DNA of 36,413 bases from DATJIG01 sp050260515 (GCA_050260515.1 JBLNCI010000027.1:1-36413), one strand, 5' to 3'; shown: positions 1-7,295, counted from the first letter of the stretch. A program made the numbers and translations. The notes: generated by a model from the sequence alone, not told the origin.

Positions 1-103
1 CGTCAGCGGATCAGCGAAATCCGCTTTTTACCTTCCCCATAAGGGTCAGTAGGGTGCCACGCTGCGTTGAAAGCGTAGCCGACACTACCGATGCTGCCTC
101 AGT
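1..103. repeat. Left copy of ~100-bp terminal direct repeat
   Basis: The first 103 bases recur in the same orientation at 36311-36413, with only three mismatches (at 91, 93 and 94). The repeat holds two potential hairpins: AGCGGAT/ATCCGCT (5-25) followed by five T, and GCTGCG/CGTAGC (61-79, one G-T pair). No coding potential is evident. Because the copies lie exactly at the window edges, this is most simply a dispersed genomic repeat at which an assembly broke; it could also be the edge of a mobile or REP-like element. Confidence 0.85.
5..29 (+). terminator. Terminator-like hairpin inside the left terminal repeat
   Basis: A 7-bp stem AGCGGAT/ATCCGCT with a 7-nt loop is followed directly by a run of T (25-29), the layout of a Rho-independent terminator on the + strand. 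The same hairpin recurs at 36315-36339 in the right copy. No gene that it would terminate is visible in the window on the left side. Confidence 0.45.
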
Positions 104-438
104 CGCCGGATCGCGACGCTGGTTATGTCGGTACCTGAGAAGAAGTGCGTCGCGACCCGAAGGGGAAGCGCCGTTGCCTCTCAACTCATCCGCCGCGGCC
201 GTCCTCGTTGTCGGAGGCCATCTCTCGCGGCTTCTTCGCTCGAACGAGGATCGCTATGCGCAATAGCTCCCCTCGCTTGTCGCGATGCGAGGACCATGCG
301 CGCAGGCAAAACCCGCCGCAAGGGGGCTGTGGAAAGTCTGGGCCGGTTCGGGCGGAGGCTGTGGAGAAATGCGGGGCGCCGCGAATGAGCCTGTGGCAGG
401 TCGGCTACCGACGATGCGACTCTACGCTCTTCCTTTGT
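104..438. other. Gene-free stretch
   Basis: No reading frame here has a credible start, ribosome site or recognisable protein; the open frames are short, Arg/Ala-rich and overlap one another. A small inverted repeat CCTCGC/GCGAGG lies at 271-292. Two partial DnaA-box-like words (328-336, 360-368) are too weak to call. The segment links the terminal repeat to the palindromic element at 439-579. Confidence 0.6.
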
Positions 439-579
439 CGTCATGCCCGGCCTGCGGACCGGTTGCACCCGGTCCGCTCTGTTCGAAATGCCGCCCTTCG
501 GGCGGCGGGCGGGCATCCACGTTTTTCCATCGCCATCGAAAATAGAACGTGGATGGCCGGGGCAAGCCCGGCCATGACG
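439..579. repeat. Composite palindromic intergenic repeat (Rhizobiales REP/RIME-like)
   Basis: Two units face each other. Unit A (439-521) runs from CGTCATG to CATCCACG. Unit B (548-579) runs from CGTGGATG to CATGACG, so the outer arms are inverted repeats. Unit B is itself a hairpin around GGCCGGGGCAAGCCCGGCC. Unit A contains two more hairpins: GCGGACCGG/CCGGTCCGC (454-477) and GCCGCCC-TTC-GGGCGGC (490-506, a UUCG-type tetraloop). Palindromes with these end words are, from memory, abundant between genes in Bradyrhizobium- and Rhodopseudomonas-like genomes. The long internal insertion in unit A makes this copy composite. It is probably transcribed as a large stem-loop; no function is implied. 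Confidence 0.8.
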
Positions 580-665
580 AGAGAAGAAACCGTCGCTGCC
601 CGCCCGCCGCGCATAGCGCGGCTCTTCATCGAAGAGTCGGGCGGGGTGCACCCGCGCGACGCCCG

Positions 666-1049
666 CTATGCGGCGGTCGGTCCGATCCCGAACGCGTCGT
701 CCAGCGCGCGCACCAGGGCCTCGGGCGCGACGGGCTTGCGAAGGAACGACCCGATCTCCTCATCGATAACGATGTCGTACCCGCTGATGTAGATCGTCCG
801 GACCTCGCTCTTCGAGAAGCGCGCCATTCGCCCGAGCGCGAGGCCGTTGCCCTTGTCGAGGACGAGGTCGGCGATCACGGCGTCGATGCCGTCGATGCAG
901 GTGTCGAGGATATCGACCGCGTCGAGGAACCGCGTCGCCGTCGTGACCGTGTAGCCGGCGGCCGTCAGCGCCTGCTGCGCCGTGGAGAGGAATGCCGGGT
1001 CGTCATCGACCAGGAGGATGGAGCGGCGCTTCCTGAGAGTCTCGATCAT
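666..1049 (-). CDS. Single-domain response regulator (receiver only)
   Basis: This 127-residue protein is a stand-alone CheY-like receiver. The acidic pocket (LVDDDPAF), the phospho-acceptor region (VIADLVLDKG) and the conserved Lys (FLRKPVAPE) are all present, so it should be phosphorylatable. It has no output domain and would act by protein contact or in a phosphorelay. The ATG at 1049 is preferred over one at 1088 because it aligns with the start of its paralogue at 4550-4954 (both begin 8-10 residues before LLVDDDPAF) and is preceded by GGTGAG. The two regulators flank the HWE hybrid kinase at 1682-4141, its likely phosphodonor. That pairing is inference from position only. Confidence 0.85.
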   Translation of the reverse strand: MIETLRKRRSILLVDDDPAFLSTAQQALTAAGYTVTTATRFLDAVDILDTCIDGIDAVIADLVLDKGNGLALGRMARFSKSEVRTIYISGYDIVIDEEIGSFLRKPVAPEALVRALDDAFGIGPTAA

Positions 1050-1151
1050 CGTCTCACCGGCGCTCGGCCCTTCACCGTCGTCCTTCATGGGTCGCGGCTC
1101 CCGGCCGCGCAACTCAGCACGATGCACGGCACGGCCGGTGTCGCGCTTCCC

Positions 1152-1394
1152 TCACCCATGGCGCGTGCGGGCCGGCGACCGAGCGCCCCGGTGCCACGCG
1201 GCCCGGATCCGGCGCTCCTCGAGCGTCGCTTCGTCCTCGTATTCCTGCGCCAACGCGGAAAGGACAGCCCGCGTGCGCGGGAGCTGCGTCAGCGGCGCGA
1301 GCGCCCGGAGTTCGTCGGCGTGCAGGCGCAATTCGCGGACCGGTTCCAGTGCCTGCTCCAGGTCGGCTCGTTCGAGGATCTCCGCGGTGATCAT
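1152..1394 (-). CDS. Small helical protein of unknown function, 80 aa
   Basis: The frame starts at ATG 1394 behind CAGGTG and encodes a charged, predicted all-helical protein. The core (RELRLHADELRALAPLTQ through LSALAQEYEDEATLEER) follows the R.L...A.E.R.LA ... R..L..LA..YE pattern of short uncharacterised proteins common in Rhizobiales. The C-terminal Arg-rich tail past about residue 66 looks less conserved. It lies upstream of, and on the same strand as, the regulator at 666-1049 (102-nt gap), so the two may be co-transcribed. It diverges from the kinase at 1682. I do not recognise a function. Confidence 0.55.
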   Translation of the reverse strand: MITAEILERADLEQALEPVRELRLHADELRALAPLTQLPRTRAVLSALAQEYEDEATLEERRIRAAWHRGARSPARTRHG

Positions 1395-1681
1395 GCAGCA
1401 CCTGCCCGTCAGTGAAAGTCAACGACAGGCAAGATGCCGCCATCCGGGCGTCCACGCATTGCTATGGGTCAAACCCGGCGGGCGACGTTCCGCTGCCCAA
1501 ATCAAGCTCTTCACACGGCTTCGATCACTGCTGTGTCAAATGGTGGACAGCGTTGCGGCGAACTGGCGCGGCGCAACCGATTGCACTATGTCACGTTGAT
1601 AACAAATGCGGCATAGAACGGTCCGTCTCTCCGTTCGCATAAACAGCCGCCCCAGCAACAGTCGGCAGGCACCGAGTCCGT

Positions 1682-4141
1682 ATGGCGTCAGCGTATCCGT
1701 ACCCGCCGACCACCGTGCGCCGCGTCCACCGGCTGCACGACATTCTCAGGCAGCCGCTGCGCGTGCTGCTTTACTCGGCGCTCATCGTTCCGTGGCTCTT
1801 TGCCGCAGCGGTTTCCTGGGAGTGGCACCGTGAAGCGATGATGGTCGCCACCGCGAACGCGGAGAAGACGGCGGGCATCGTCCGCGAACACCTGCTCCGC
1901 GTCGTCGAGGCGCAGGAAGCGACGATCGAGATCGTCGACAATCTCATCTCGGGACTGTCGTGGGACGAAATCCGCGCGTCGGAGGCGTTGCATCGCGAGC
2001 TCCAGTCGCTGGACGGGCGCGCGCCCCACATCGGCGGCATCTACCTGATCGGTCCGGACGGTCGGTTCGCGAACGCCTCCGATGTCTTTCCGATGCCCGC
2101 AACCGACGTCGGCGAGCGCGGGTACTTCCGCGATGCGCGCAACAGCGACGGCCTGCACATCGGCCGACTGATCGAGGGCAGGCGAACCGGCAACCTGCAC
2201 TACACGCTCAGTCGCCGCCGGTCGTCTCAGGACGGATCGTTCGAGGGCGTCATCGTCATCACCGTCGCCAAGGATTATCTCGAGACCTTCTGGCAATCGC
2301 TTGTCGGCGACGCGCCCGACGTCGTCGCGCTGCTGCGCGCCGACGGAAACCTGCTGGCGCGTTATCCGAAATTCGACGCGATTCCACCCAGTCTCAGCCC
2401 GGATTCGTCGTTCTTCTCGATGACGCGCGAGTCCTCGCGCGGCACGTTCGAAGGCACGTCCGTAGTCGACGGTCACAAGCGGATCTATGCCTTCGAGGAG
2501 ATCGGCGGTCTTGGGGTGTTCGCGGCCGTGGGGGTCGATCGCGCCGCCGTGCTCGCTCCATGGATGAAGAACACGATCTCGCTGGTCGTCGCGGCGGGCA
2601 TCGCATCGGCGCTTCTGTCGGCGTTCATCGTCCTTGCCCAACGCAACGAGGACGCGCTGGCGCGCGAGATCGCCCGTCGCGCCGCCCTCGAGAAGACGCT
2701 GGTCGCCCGCGAGGAGCACCTCGCGGCGCTGGAGCGTGCGGACTTCGCGCTTCGTGCCAGCGAGAAGAAGTTCCGGTCCCTGTTCGAGAAGCTGAAGCAA
2801 GGAGTCCTGATCCGCGATTCCCGCGGGATCATCGTCGGCGCAAACACGGCGGCGGAGCGGATCTTCGGCAATTCCATCGAGGAGATGACCGGCGAGACTC
2901 CCGAGACTCTCGGCTGGGCGCCGCTCGACGGGGATGGGGAAAAAATCCCGGTCTATCGCCATCCGTCGATCGTCGCCCTGCGCACCGGCCGGGAGGTCGA
3001 AGGCGCGCTCATGTCGATCTTCAATCCGGTCCGCGCGGAGCGGCGCTGGATCGTCGCCGACGCGATCCCGCTCACCGATGCCACGGGGTCGACGGCCGGA
3101 GCGTTCTCGATCTATTCCGACGTCACCGAGCAGCGCCGGGCGGAAGAAGCCGAACGCCTGCTGACGCGGGAAGTCGACCATCGCGCCAAGAACACGCTCG
3201 CGGTCGTGCAGGCGATTGTGCGTCTGTCGCGGGCCGCGACCTTCGACGAGTTCGTCGCGTCGGTGGAGGGCCGTATCCACGCACTGGCGAGCGTCCACAC
3301 GCTGCTGGCCCGGAGCCGCTGGAGCGGCGCGGACCTCCGGTCGGTGATCGAGGTGGAGCTGGCGGCCTTCCGATCCTCGGACGACCGGATTTCCATCTCG
3401 GGCCCCGGCGTTCGCCTCCGTGCCGAGGCGGCGCAACCCGTCGCGATGGTGATCCACGAGCTCGCGACCAACGCCGCGAAATACGGCGCGCTGTCGCCGG
3501 AGCGGCCGGACGCGCGGCTATCGATCGACTGGACCTATCGCGAGGGGCGGCTCCGCCTGCGCTGGCGCGAGACCGGCGTGCCGATCGCCGCGGCGCCCAA
3601 GACGCGCGGCTTCGGCGACCGCCTGGTTCGATCGAGCATCGAATCCCAGCTTGGAGGATCCTGGACCGCGGAATGGACGCGGGACGGTCTCGACGCGACG
3701 ATGATGCTTCCGCCGAACGTCTGCATCCCCGACTCGAGGGCGATGGAGCCCAAACCGGAGGCGCCAAGCGGACCCGCGCCGCCCGGCCTCCGGATCCTGC
3801 TCGCCGAGGACAACGCCATCGTCGCTGCGGAGATGTCCTCGCTGATCGAGGATCTCGGCGACCTCGTGATAGGACCGGCCACGACCCGCGACGATGTCGT
3901 GCGCTTCGGCGATCCATCCAAGGTCGACATCGCGGTGCTCGACGTCGACCTCGGCGGTGTGTCCGTGGTCCCCGCCGCCGAGACGCTGGTGAAGCGCAAT
4001 ATTCCGGTGATCTTCTGCACCGGCTACAGCGATCTGCCGGGGCTCAGCCTCCATCTGCGGAGCGCGCCCATTCTCCACAAGCCGGTGTCCCGGTCCGATC
4101 TCGTCCGCGCGCTCGGGGCGGTGATGGAGCATGCCGCCTGA
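1682..4141 (+). CDS. Hybrid HWE-family sensor histidine kinase with C-terminal receiver
   Basis: This 819-residue inner-membrane sensor reads, in order: TM1 (about 28-48), a ~245-residue periplasmic region resembling a Cache-type sensor, TM2 (about 297-320), a coiled coil, a PAS domain (about 359-480), an HWE kinase domain and a C-terminal receiver (about 702-816). The phospho-acceptor is His500 in REVDHRAKNTLAVVQAI. The N box is VIHELATNAAKYGALS, and the HWE hallmark W-x-E appears in LRLRWRETG. The receiver has AEDN and phospho-acceptor Asp754 in AVLDVDLGG. HWE kinases are typical of alphaproteobacteria and often sense light or general stress, but nothing here identifies the signal. The likely partners are the single-domain receivers on either side. 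The start follows a weak ribosome site (GGCAGGC). Confidence 0.93.
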   Translation: MASAYPYPPTTVRRVHRLHDILRQPLRVLLYSALIVPWLFAAAVSWEWHREAMMVATANAEKTAGIVREHLLRVVEAQEATIEIVDNLISGLSWDEIRASEALHRELQSLDGRAPHIGGIYLIGPDGRFANASDVFPMPATDVGERGYFRDARNSDGLHIGRLIEGRRTGNLHYTLSRRRSSQDGSFEGVIVITVAKDYLETFWQSLVGDAPDVVALLRADGNLLARYPKFDAIPPSLSPDSSFFSMTRESSRGTFEGTSVVDGHKRIYAFEEIGGLGVFAAVGVDRAAVLAPWMKNTISLVVAAGIASALLSAFIVLAQRNEDALAREIARRAALEKTLVAREEHLAALERADFALRASEKKFRSLFEKLKQGVLIRDSRGIIVGANTAAERIFGNSIEEMTGETPETLGWAPLDGDGEKIPVYRHPSIVALRTGREVEGALMSIFNPVRAERRWIVADAIPLTDATGSTAGAFSIYSDVTEQRRAEEAERLLTREVDHRAKNTLAVVQAIVRLSRAATFDEFVASVEGRIHALASVHTLLARSRWSGADLRSVIEVELAAFRSSDDRISISGPGVRLRAEAAQPVAMVIHELATNAAKYGALSPERPDARLSIDWTYREGRLRLRWRETGVPIAAAPKTRGFGDRLVRSSIESQLGGSWTAEWTRDGLDATMMLPPNVCIPDSRAMEPKPEAPSGPAPPGLRILLAEDNAIVAAEMSSLIEDLGDLVIGPATTRDDVVRFGDPSKVDIAVLDVDLGGVSVVPAAETLVKRNIPVIFCTGYSDLPGLSLHLRSAPILHKPVSRSDLVRALGAVMEHAA

Positions 4142-4160
4142 GGCAGCCGTCACCCACGGT

Positions 4161-4439
4161 TTACTGCGGGCGTAACGTTCTCGCCTTGCGCGGGCACCGG
4201 GTGCGCGCGGTGATGCGGTCTCGGATCGATGGCGGATACCATCCGTACACGCCGACGACCTCCTCGTGATCGAGGGAGACGTCGAGCAGCCACATCCCAT
4301 GCACGATCCGCCCCTCGATCACGCCGGTGGCGGCAGCGCCGTCGAAGAGGAAATCGATCCGTTGGTCCGAGAGCGGCCCCTGCAGGACCTCGACCGCACG
4401 TTGCGGATCGTCCTCGTAGGTGACCAGCCATTTGCGCAT
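4161..4439 (-). CDS. Conserved-looking small protein of unknown function, 92 aa
   Basis: The start ATG at 4439 has a near-ideal ribosome site (GGAGGAGGT, 4-nt gap), so the gene is probably real. The protein (MRKWLVTYEDDPQRAVEVLQG ... DFLFDGAAATGVIEGRIVHGMWLLDVSLDHEEVVGVYGWYPPSIRDRI) looks like a small soluble alpha/beta protein with a basic tail. No signal peptide or membrane segment is visible, and I recognise no family. It lies 110 nt downstream of the regulator at 4550-4954 on the same strand. That gap carries an inverted repeat (4470-4487) and a direct repeat (4502-4525), suggesting its own regulated promoter or leader. It converges with the HWE kinase, 19 nt away. Confidence 0.7.
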   Translation of the reverse strand: MRKWLVTYEDDPQRAVEVLQGPLSDQRIDFLFDGAAATGVIEGRIVHGMWLLDVSLDHEEVVGVYGWYPPSIRDRITARTRCPRKARTLRPQ

Positions 4440-4469
4440 CGCGACCTCCTCCCACGGGCCGAAGGTCCA

Positions 4470-4487
4470 GCGCCGAGTGCTCGGCGC
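4470..4487 (-). promoter_or_regulatory. 8-bp inverted repeat upstream of the 92-aa gene
   Basis: GCGCCGAG-TG-CTCGGCGC is a perfect 8-bp inverted repeat with a 2-nt centre, ending 31 nt before the start codon at 4439. It could be an operator or a leader hairpin. Its position between promoter-like sequence and ribosome site fits either; there is no T-run, so it is not a standard terminator. Confidence 0.45.
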
Positions 4488-4501
4488 AGCCGACATCTTA
4501 C

Positions 4502-4525
4502 ATCAAGCGTATTAGATCAAGCGTA
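4502..4525 (-). repeat. 10-bp direct repeat, 14-bp period, upstream of the 92-aa gene
   Basis: ATCAAGCGTA occurs at 4502-4511 and again at 4516-4525, separated by TTAG. It lies between the stop of the regulator (4550) and the 92-aa gene, 62-86 nt upstream of the latter. Paired direct repeats at this distance are a common form of activator or response-regulator binding site. No binding protein can be named. Confidence 0.5.
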
Positions 4526-4549
4526 CCCCATCCCGCGCGGACCGAGTCC

Positions 4550-4954
4550 TCACGAGGTCGCGAGCGGCGACTCAGGGCGACGAGGGACGTTGCGCAACAG
4601 ATCGTCGACGGCGGCCACCAGTGTCTCCGGCGTGAGCGGCTTCCGCAGCACCGGCCCCATCGCGTCGTCCAACGGCACGTCATAGCCGGTGACGTAGAGT
4701 GGCCGCGTGTGCTCGAGCAGCGACCGCGTCATCCGGGTCAGGGCGAACCCGCTGCCCTCGTCGAGCACGACGTCGGCGATCAGGACGTCGAATGGATCGG
4801 ACGGCACGCTGACCATCTCGAGGGCGTCGAGGAAACTGGTGGCCGTCGCCACCCGGTAGCCGGCTCTCTGCAGGACGCGCTCATGGGTGTAGACGAACGC
4901 CGGGTCATCGTCGACCAGCAGAACTGAGTGACGATTTCTGACGAGGGAATCCAT
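4550..4954 (-). CDS. Single-domain response regulator, paralogue of the one at 666-1049
   Basis: This 134-residue receiver has the full phosphorylation set: LVDDDPAF, LIADVVLDEGSG and VLRKPLTPE. It resembles the regulator at 666-1049 along its whole length (RHSVLLVDDDPAF vs RRSILLVDDDPAF; PLYVTGYDVPLDDAMG vs TIYISGYDIVIDEEIG), so the pair arose by duplication. The ATG at 4954 lies 4 nt after the stop of the upstream gene (4959), with AAGTGA as a weak ribosome site, so translation is probably coupled to that gene. There is no output domain. It likely takes phosphate from the HWE kinase or relays to another protein; this is inferred from position. Confidence 0.88.
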   Translation of the reverse strand: MDSLVRNRHSVLLVDDDPAFVYTHERVLQRAGYRVATATSFLDALEMVSVPSDPFDVLIADVVLDEGSGFALTRMTRSLLEHTRPLYVTGYDVPLDDAMGPVLRKPLTPETLVAAVDDLLRNVPRRPESPLATS

Positions 4955-4958
4955 TCAC

Positions 4959-5423
4959 TTACTCGCAGAGGGTGGACACGATGTCACGCAGGTGCTTGGC
5001 TGCGGCATCCTCGCCCAGCGTGTGGGCGAGATGGGCATAATCCACGTAGGCGGCGGCCCCGAGTTCCCGCGATGCAACCTCGATTCCGCGCGAGCTGAGC
5101 TGCTTATTCAGCAGCCCGACCGCGCGGACGCAGACGAAAGGCACCGTCGCCGTATACGGCGACGCCTTGGCCTTGCGCAGGAATTCGAAGATCCGGCCGC
5201 GGTCGAAATGAAGGCCGCACAGAATGAGGGTCAGCCCTGGGACCAGATTCCGCTCCGCGTCCTTCAGCGTTGTCGCGATCTGGAACGACGTGCCCTTCCC
5301 GGCAAGCGTGCGCGTCACCGTGAGCACGCACTCGGGGGGGCCGGCGACGAGGATGGTGCGCGCCCGGCTCAGGGCGCCGCGATCGACGCGGATCGACGAT
5401 TTGGGAGACGACTTGTTGGGCAC
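4959..5423 (-). CDS. Receiver-like (pseudo-receiver) protein lacking the phospho-acceptor Asp
   Basis: The frame encodes about 154 residues with a CheY-like rhythm: ILVAGPPECVLTVTRTLAGKG, an IATTLKDAERNL helix, then TLILCGLHFDRGR where a receiver would have its DxxLP strand, and TVPFVCVRA. The usual acidic pair is replaced by AGPPE and the Asp by Cys-Gly, so normal phosphorylation is unlikely. It ends 4 nt before the true receiver at 4954, which suggests they act together. The start is uncertain: GTG at 5423 is 14 nt after GGGGGTGA, another GTG lies at 5438, and the frame stays open to a TTG at 5534, but that extension reads like promoter DNA. The receiver assignment is my structural reading, not a database hit. 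Confidence 0.6.
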   Translation of the reverse strand: MPNKSSPKSSIRVDRGALSRARTILVAGPPECVLTVTRTLAGKGTSFQIATTLKDAERNLVPGLTLILCGLHFDRGRIFEFLRKAKASPYTATVPFVCVRAVGLLNKQLSSRGIEVASRELGAAAYVDYAHLAHTLGEDAAAKHLRDIVSTLCE

Positions 5424-5469
5424 CGCGGTAACGCTCACCCCCGCACACACGATAAAACCCCATACGCAG

Positions 5470-5489
5470 TATGTCTTATGGAAGACATA
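5470..5489 (-). promoter_or_regulatory. Perfect 8-bp inverted repeat upstream of the pseudo-receiver operon
   Basis: TATGTCTT-ATGG-AAGACATA is a 20-bp palindrome with a 4-nt centre, located 47 nt before the preferred start (5423) of the two-gene operon at 4959/4550. It sits in an A+T-richer patch within very G+C-rich DNA, as expected for a promoter/operator. The regulator is unknown. Confidence 0.5.
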
Positions 5490-5693
5490 GGCTACGGCGA
5501 AATACCCGAAATTGTGGCCCTGTGCAAACAGCAATAGTCGTTGGTGGTGGGATCAGCCGCGGGCATGAGAGCCCGCCTGGTTACACGCGCGTATGGCGCA
5601 TTCCGCGGCCTCCCCGGGAGGCAGCGAGATACAGCTATGGCAGGGGCCGCGGCCGGCCATGAGCGGCGACGCTACCGGCCGAGCCGCCGGCGA

Positions 5694-6293
5694 TCAGCGT
5701 TGGAGGACGGTCAGCCACAGAGTGTCGCGGAAGCCGTCGACGACCGGCCCGCGCGGTATCTCGATGGTGAACTCCTTCGCAACCGGCGTGACCACCGGAC
5801 CGCGCGAATCCGTCAGCGTGGCGCGGCTGCCGGTGAAGAGAACGTCCCGACCGCCGTATCGCAGACGGTAGGCGACCGGTTGCCCGCCGCCCTCGACCGG
5901 CGCCAATACCGGACGTCCCGCGCGCACGGCGTTCTCCGACTCCAGCGTGACGAGGTAGCCGGTCGGCGTGTTGGCGCGCTCAGTCACCATCAGCGACACC
6001 TGCGGTGAGCCGGAAGCGACGACATGGGGCGCGCTCACCGCCAGAGCGGCCGCCGGCGGGATGTGCGCGACGAGGGCGAGCGTCGCGGTCTGGCCGGCGT
6101 GGGACTCGCCGTGCGGGGCGAGCGCAAGCGCGATCGTCACCACACCTGCAAACGCCAAGCGCCGGACGCAGGCCGGTGCAGGCGGACGCCGCGCCTCGGC
6201 GAGGAGGCGCCGGTTGCGAGGGACTCGGCCGAACAGCCGGTGCGTCCGCGTCTGTTCCTCCAGCGCGGCGAGCACATGCGGGCGCGACAGCAC
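5694..6293 (-). CDS. Probable secreted beta-rich protein (spore-coat-U/pilin-like C-terminus)
   Basis: The frame (199 aa from a GTG at 6293) contains a signal-peptide-like segment, RRLAFAGVVTIALALAP, ending in SHA before GQTATLALVAHIP. The remainder alternates beta strands and ends GFRDTLWLTVLQR. That ending, with TPTGYLVTLESENA earlier, recalls the donor-strand Ig-like fold of spore-coat-U/CsuA-type secreted proteins, where the last strand usually reads like YxDTLTVTV. The match is weak. About 45 residues precede the signal segment and no good ribosome site is visible, so the true start may be further in. No usher or chaperone gene is nearby. Function unknown. Confidence 0.5.
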   Translation of the reverse strand: MLSRPHVLAALEEQTRTHRLFGRVPRNRRLLAEARRPPAPACVRRLAFAGVVTIALALAPHGESHAGQTATLALVAHIPPAAALAVSAPHVVASGSPQVSLMVTERANTPTGYLVTLESENAVRAGRPVLAPVEGGGQPVAYRLRYGGRDVLFTGSRATLTDSRGPVVTPVAKEFTIEIPRGPVVDGFRDTLWLTVLQR

Positions 6294-6477
6294 CGAGGCG
6301 CATCAATGGCTCGCCAGCGGGGCAACGTCCCGGCACAGCGTGGGTTCCGGCGCCTACGGCCTGCGGGGACATGCCGCGCGATGAGCGACGCGATCCGCGC
6401 CGGCCATGTCCCGGTCACGGACGGTCTGCGCCAGCGTTCAGGCGATAGGGCTCAGTCGCGAGGGATCGACGGTACGC

Positions 6478-7209
6478 TCAGCCGCGGCCGCGGCGGTCGG
6501 CCTGCTTGCGCTCGTACATGGCGCGGTCGGCCTGCTCGATGATCTTGCCGGCATCGCCGCCGCCGGTGAAGCTGAAGGCGCCGAAGGTGATGGTCAGCGG
6601 CACGGGCTTTCCCTGCCACTGGAACCCGCCGAGCTCGATCGCGCGCTGAAGCTGGTGGCCCTTCTCCTGAGCCGCCGCCTGGTCGACGTTCACCAGGATG
6701 GCCCCGAACTCGTCGCCGCCGAGGCGGCCGACGGTATCCGACTCGCGCACGTTGGCGACGAGCTGCTGGGCGACGAACTTGATCGCCGCGTCGCCGGCCG
6801 TGTGGCCGAACGCGTCGTTGATCGCCTTCATGTTGTCGATGTCGAAGTAGAGCAGGCTCGACGCGGCACCGTAGCGTTCGGCGAACGACATCATCCGCGA
6901 CAGCTCGCGGACGAAGGCGCGACGATTGGCGACCGGCGCGAGCGGGTCCTCGTCGGCGAGGCGCTCGAGGTAGGCGATCCGCGACCGGCTCTCCTCGACG
7001 TCGCGGCGCAGGCGGTCGACCTCGGCGAGCAGCGACAGGATCGCGCTCCGCACCTTGGGCGTGAATTCCGATTCCGGGATGCCGAGGACGCTCGCGCTGT
7101 CGGCGACGCGCGACACCGCCGGTGCCGATCCCGCATCACCGACCCGCCGCGCGGATGCCGGAGCGATGGACGACGGACCGCCGAGCGGTTTCGAGGGACC
7201 GATTTTCAT
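6478..7209 (-). CDS. Diguanylate cyclase (GGDEF domain), soluble
   Basis: This 243-residue protein makes the second messenger cyclic di-GMP from two GTP. The N-terminal ~75 residues are a linker and coiled coil without membrane segments. The catalytic domain has DPLAPVANRRAF, the metal/substrate strand YFDIDNMKAIND, the active-site GGDEF (164-168) and a product-inhibition I-site RESD (155-158) exactly five residues before it, so it should be active and feedback-inhibited. No EAL domain or receiver is fused, and input probably comes through the N-terminus or a partner. The ATG at 7209 (MKIGPS) is chosen over an upstream in-frame start, which would add low-complexity sequence. A CtrA-like site lies 72 nt upstream. 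Confidence 0.93.
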   Translation of the reverse strand: MKIGPSKPLGGPSSIAPASARRVGDAGSAPAVSRVADSASVLGIPESEFTPKVRSAILSLLAEVDRLRRDVEESRSRIAYLERLADEDPLAPVANRRAFVRELSRMMSFAERYGAASSLLYFDIDNMKAINDAFGHTAGDAAIKFVAQQLVANVRESDTVGRLGGDEFGAILVNVDQAAAQEKGHQLQRAIELGGFQWQGKPVPLTITFGAFSFTGGGDAGKIIEQADRAMYERKQADRRGRG

Positions 7210-7280
7210 GAAAGCCCGCGCACGCTCCGCAGTTGCTCCGCCCTCCACGGGAAGGCCCGGCGACGATAGCGAAGCCGTCG

Positions 7281-7295
7281 CTAACAATCTGTTAA
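7281..7295 (-). promoter_or_regulatory. CtrA-like box upstream of the diguanylate cyclase
   Basis: CTAA-N7-TTAA (TTAA-N7-TTAG read on the - strand) matches 7 of 8 bases of the alphaproteobacterial cell-cycle regulator CtrA consensus TTAA-N7-TTAA. It lies in the divergent spacer between the cyclase (ATG 7209) and purE (ATG 7427), nearer the cyclase. It is rare in this G+C-rich context but short, so chance is possible. Confidence 0.4.

Noticed and set aside
328..368. Pair of DnaA-box-like words suggesting an origin
   Set aside because: Only one is within a single mismatch of the consensus, and there is no A+T-rich unwinding region, dnaA gene or further boxes.
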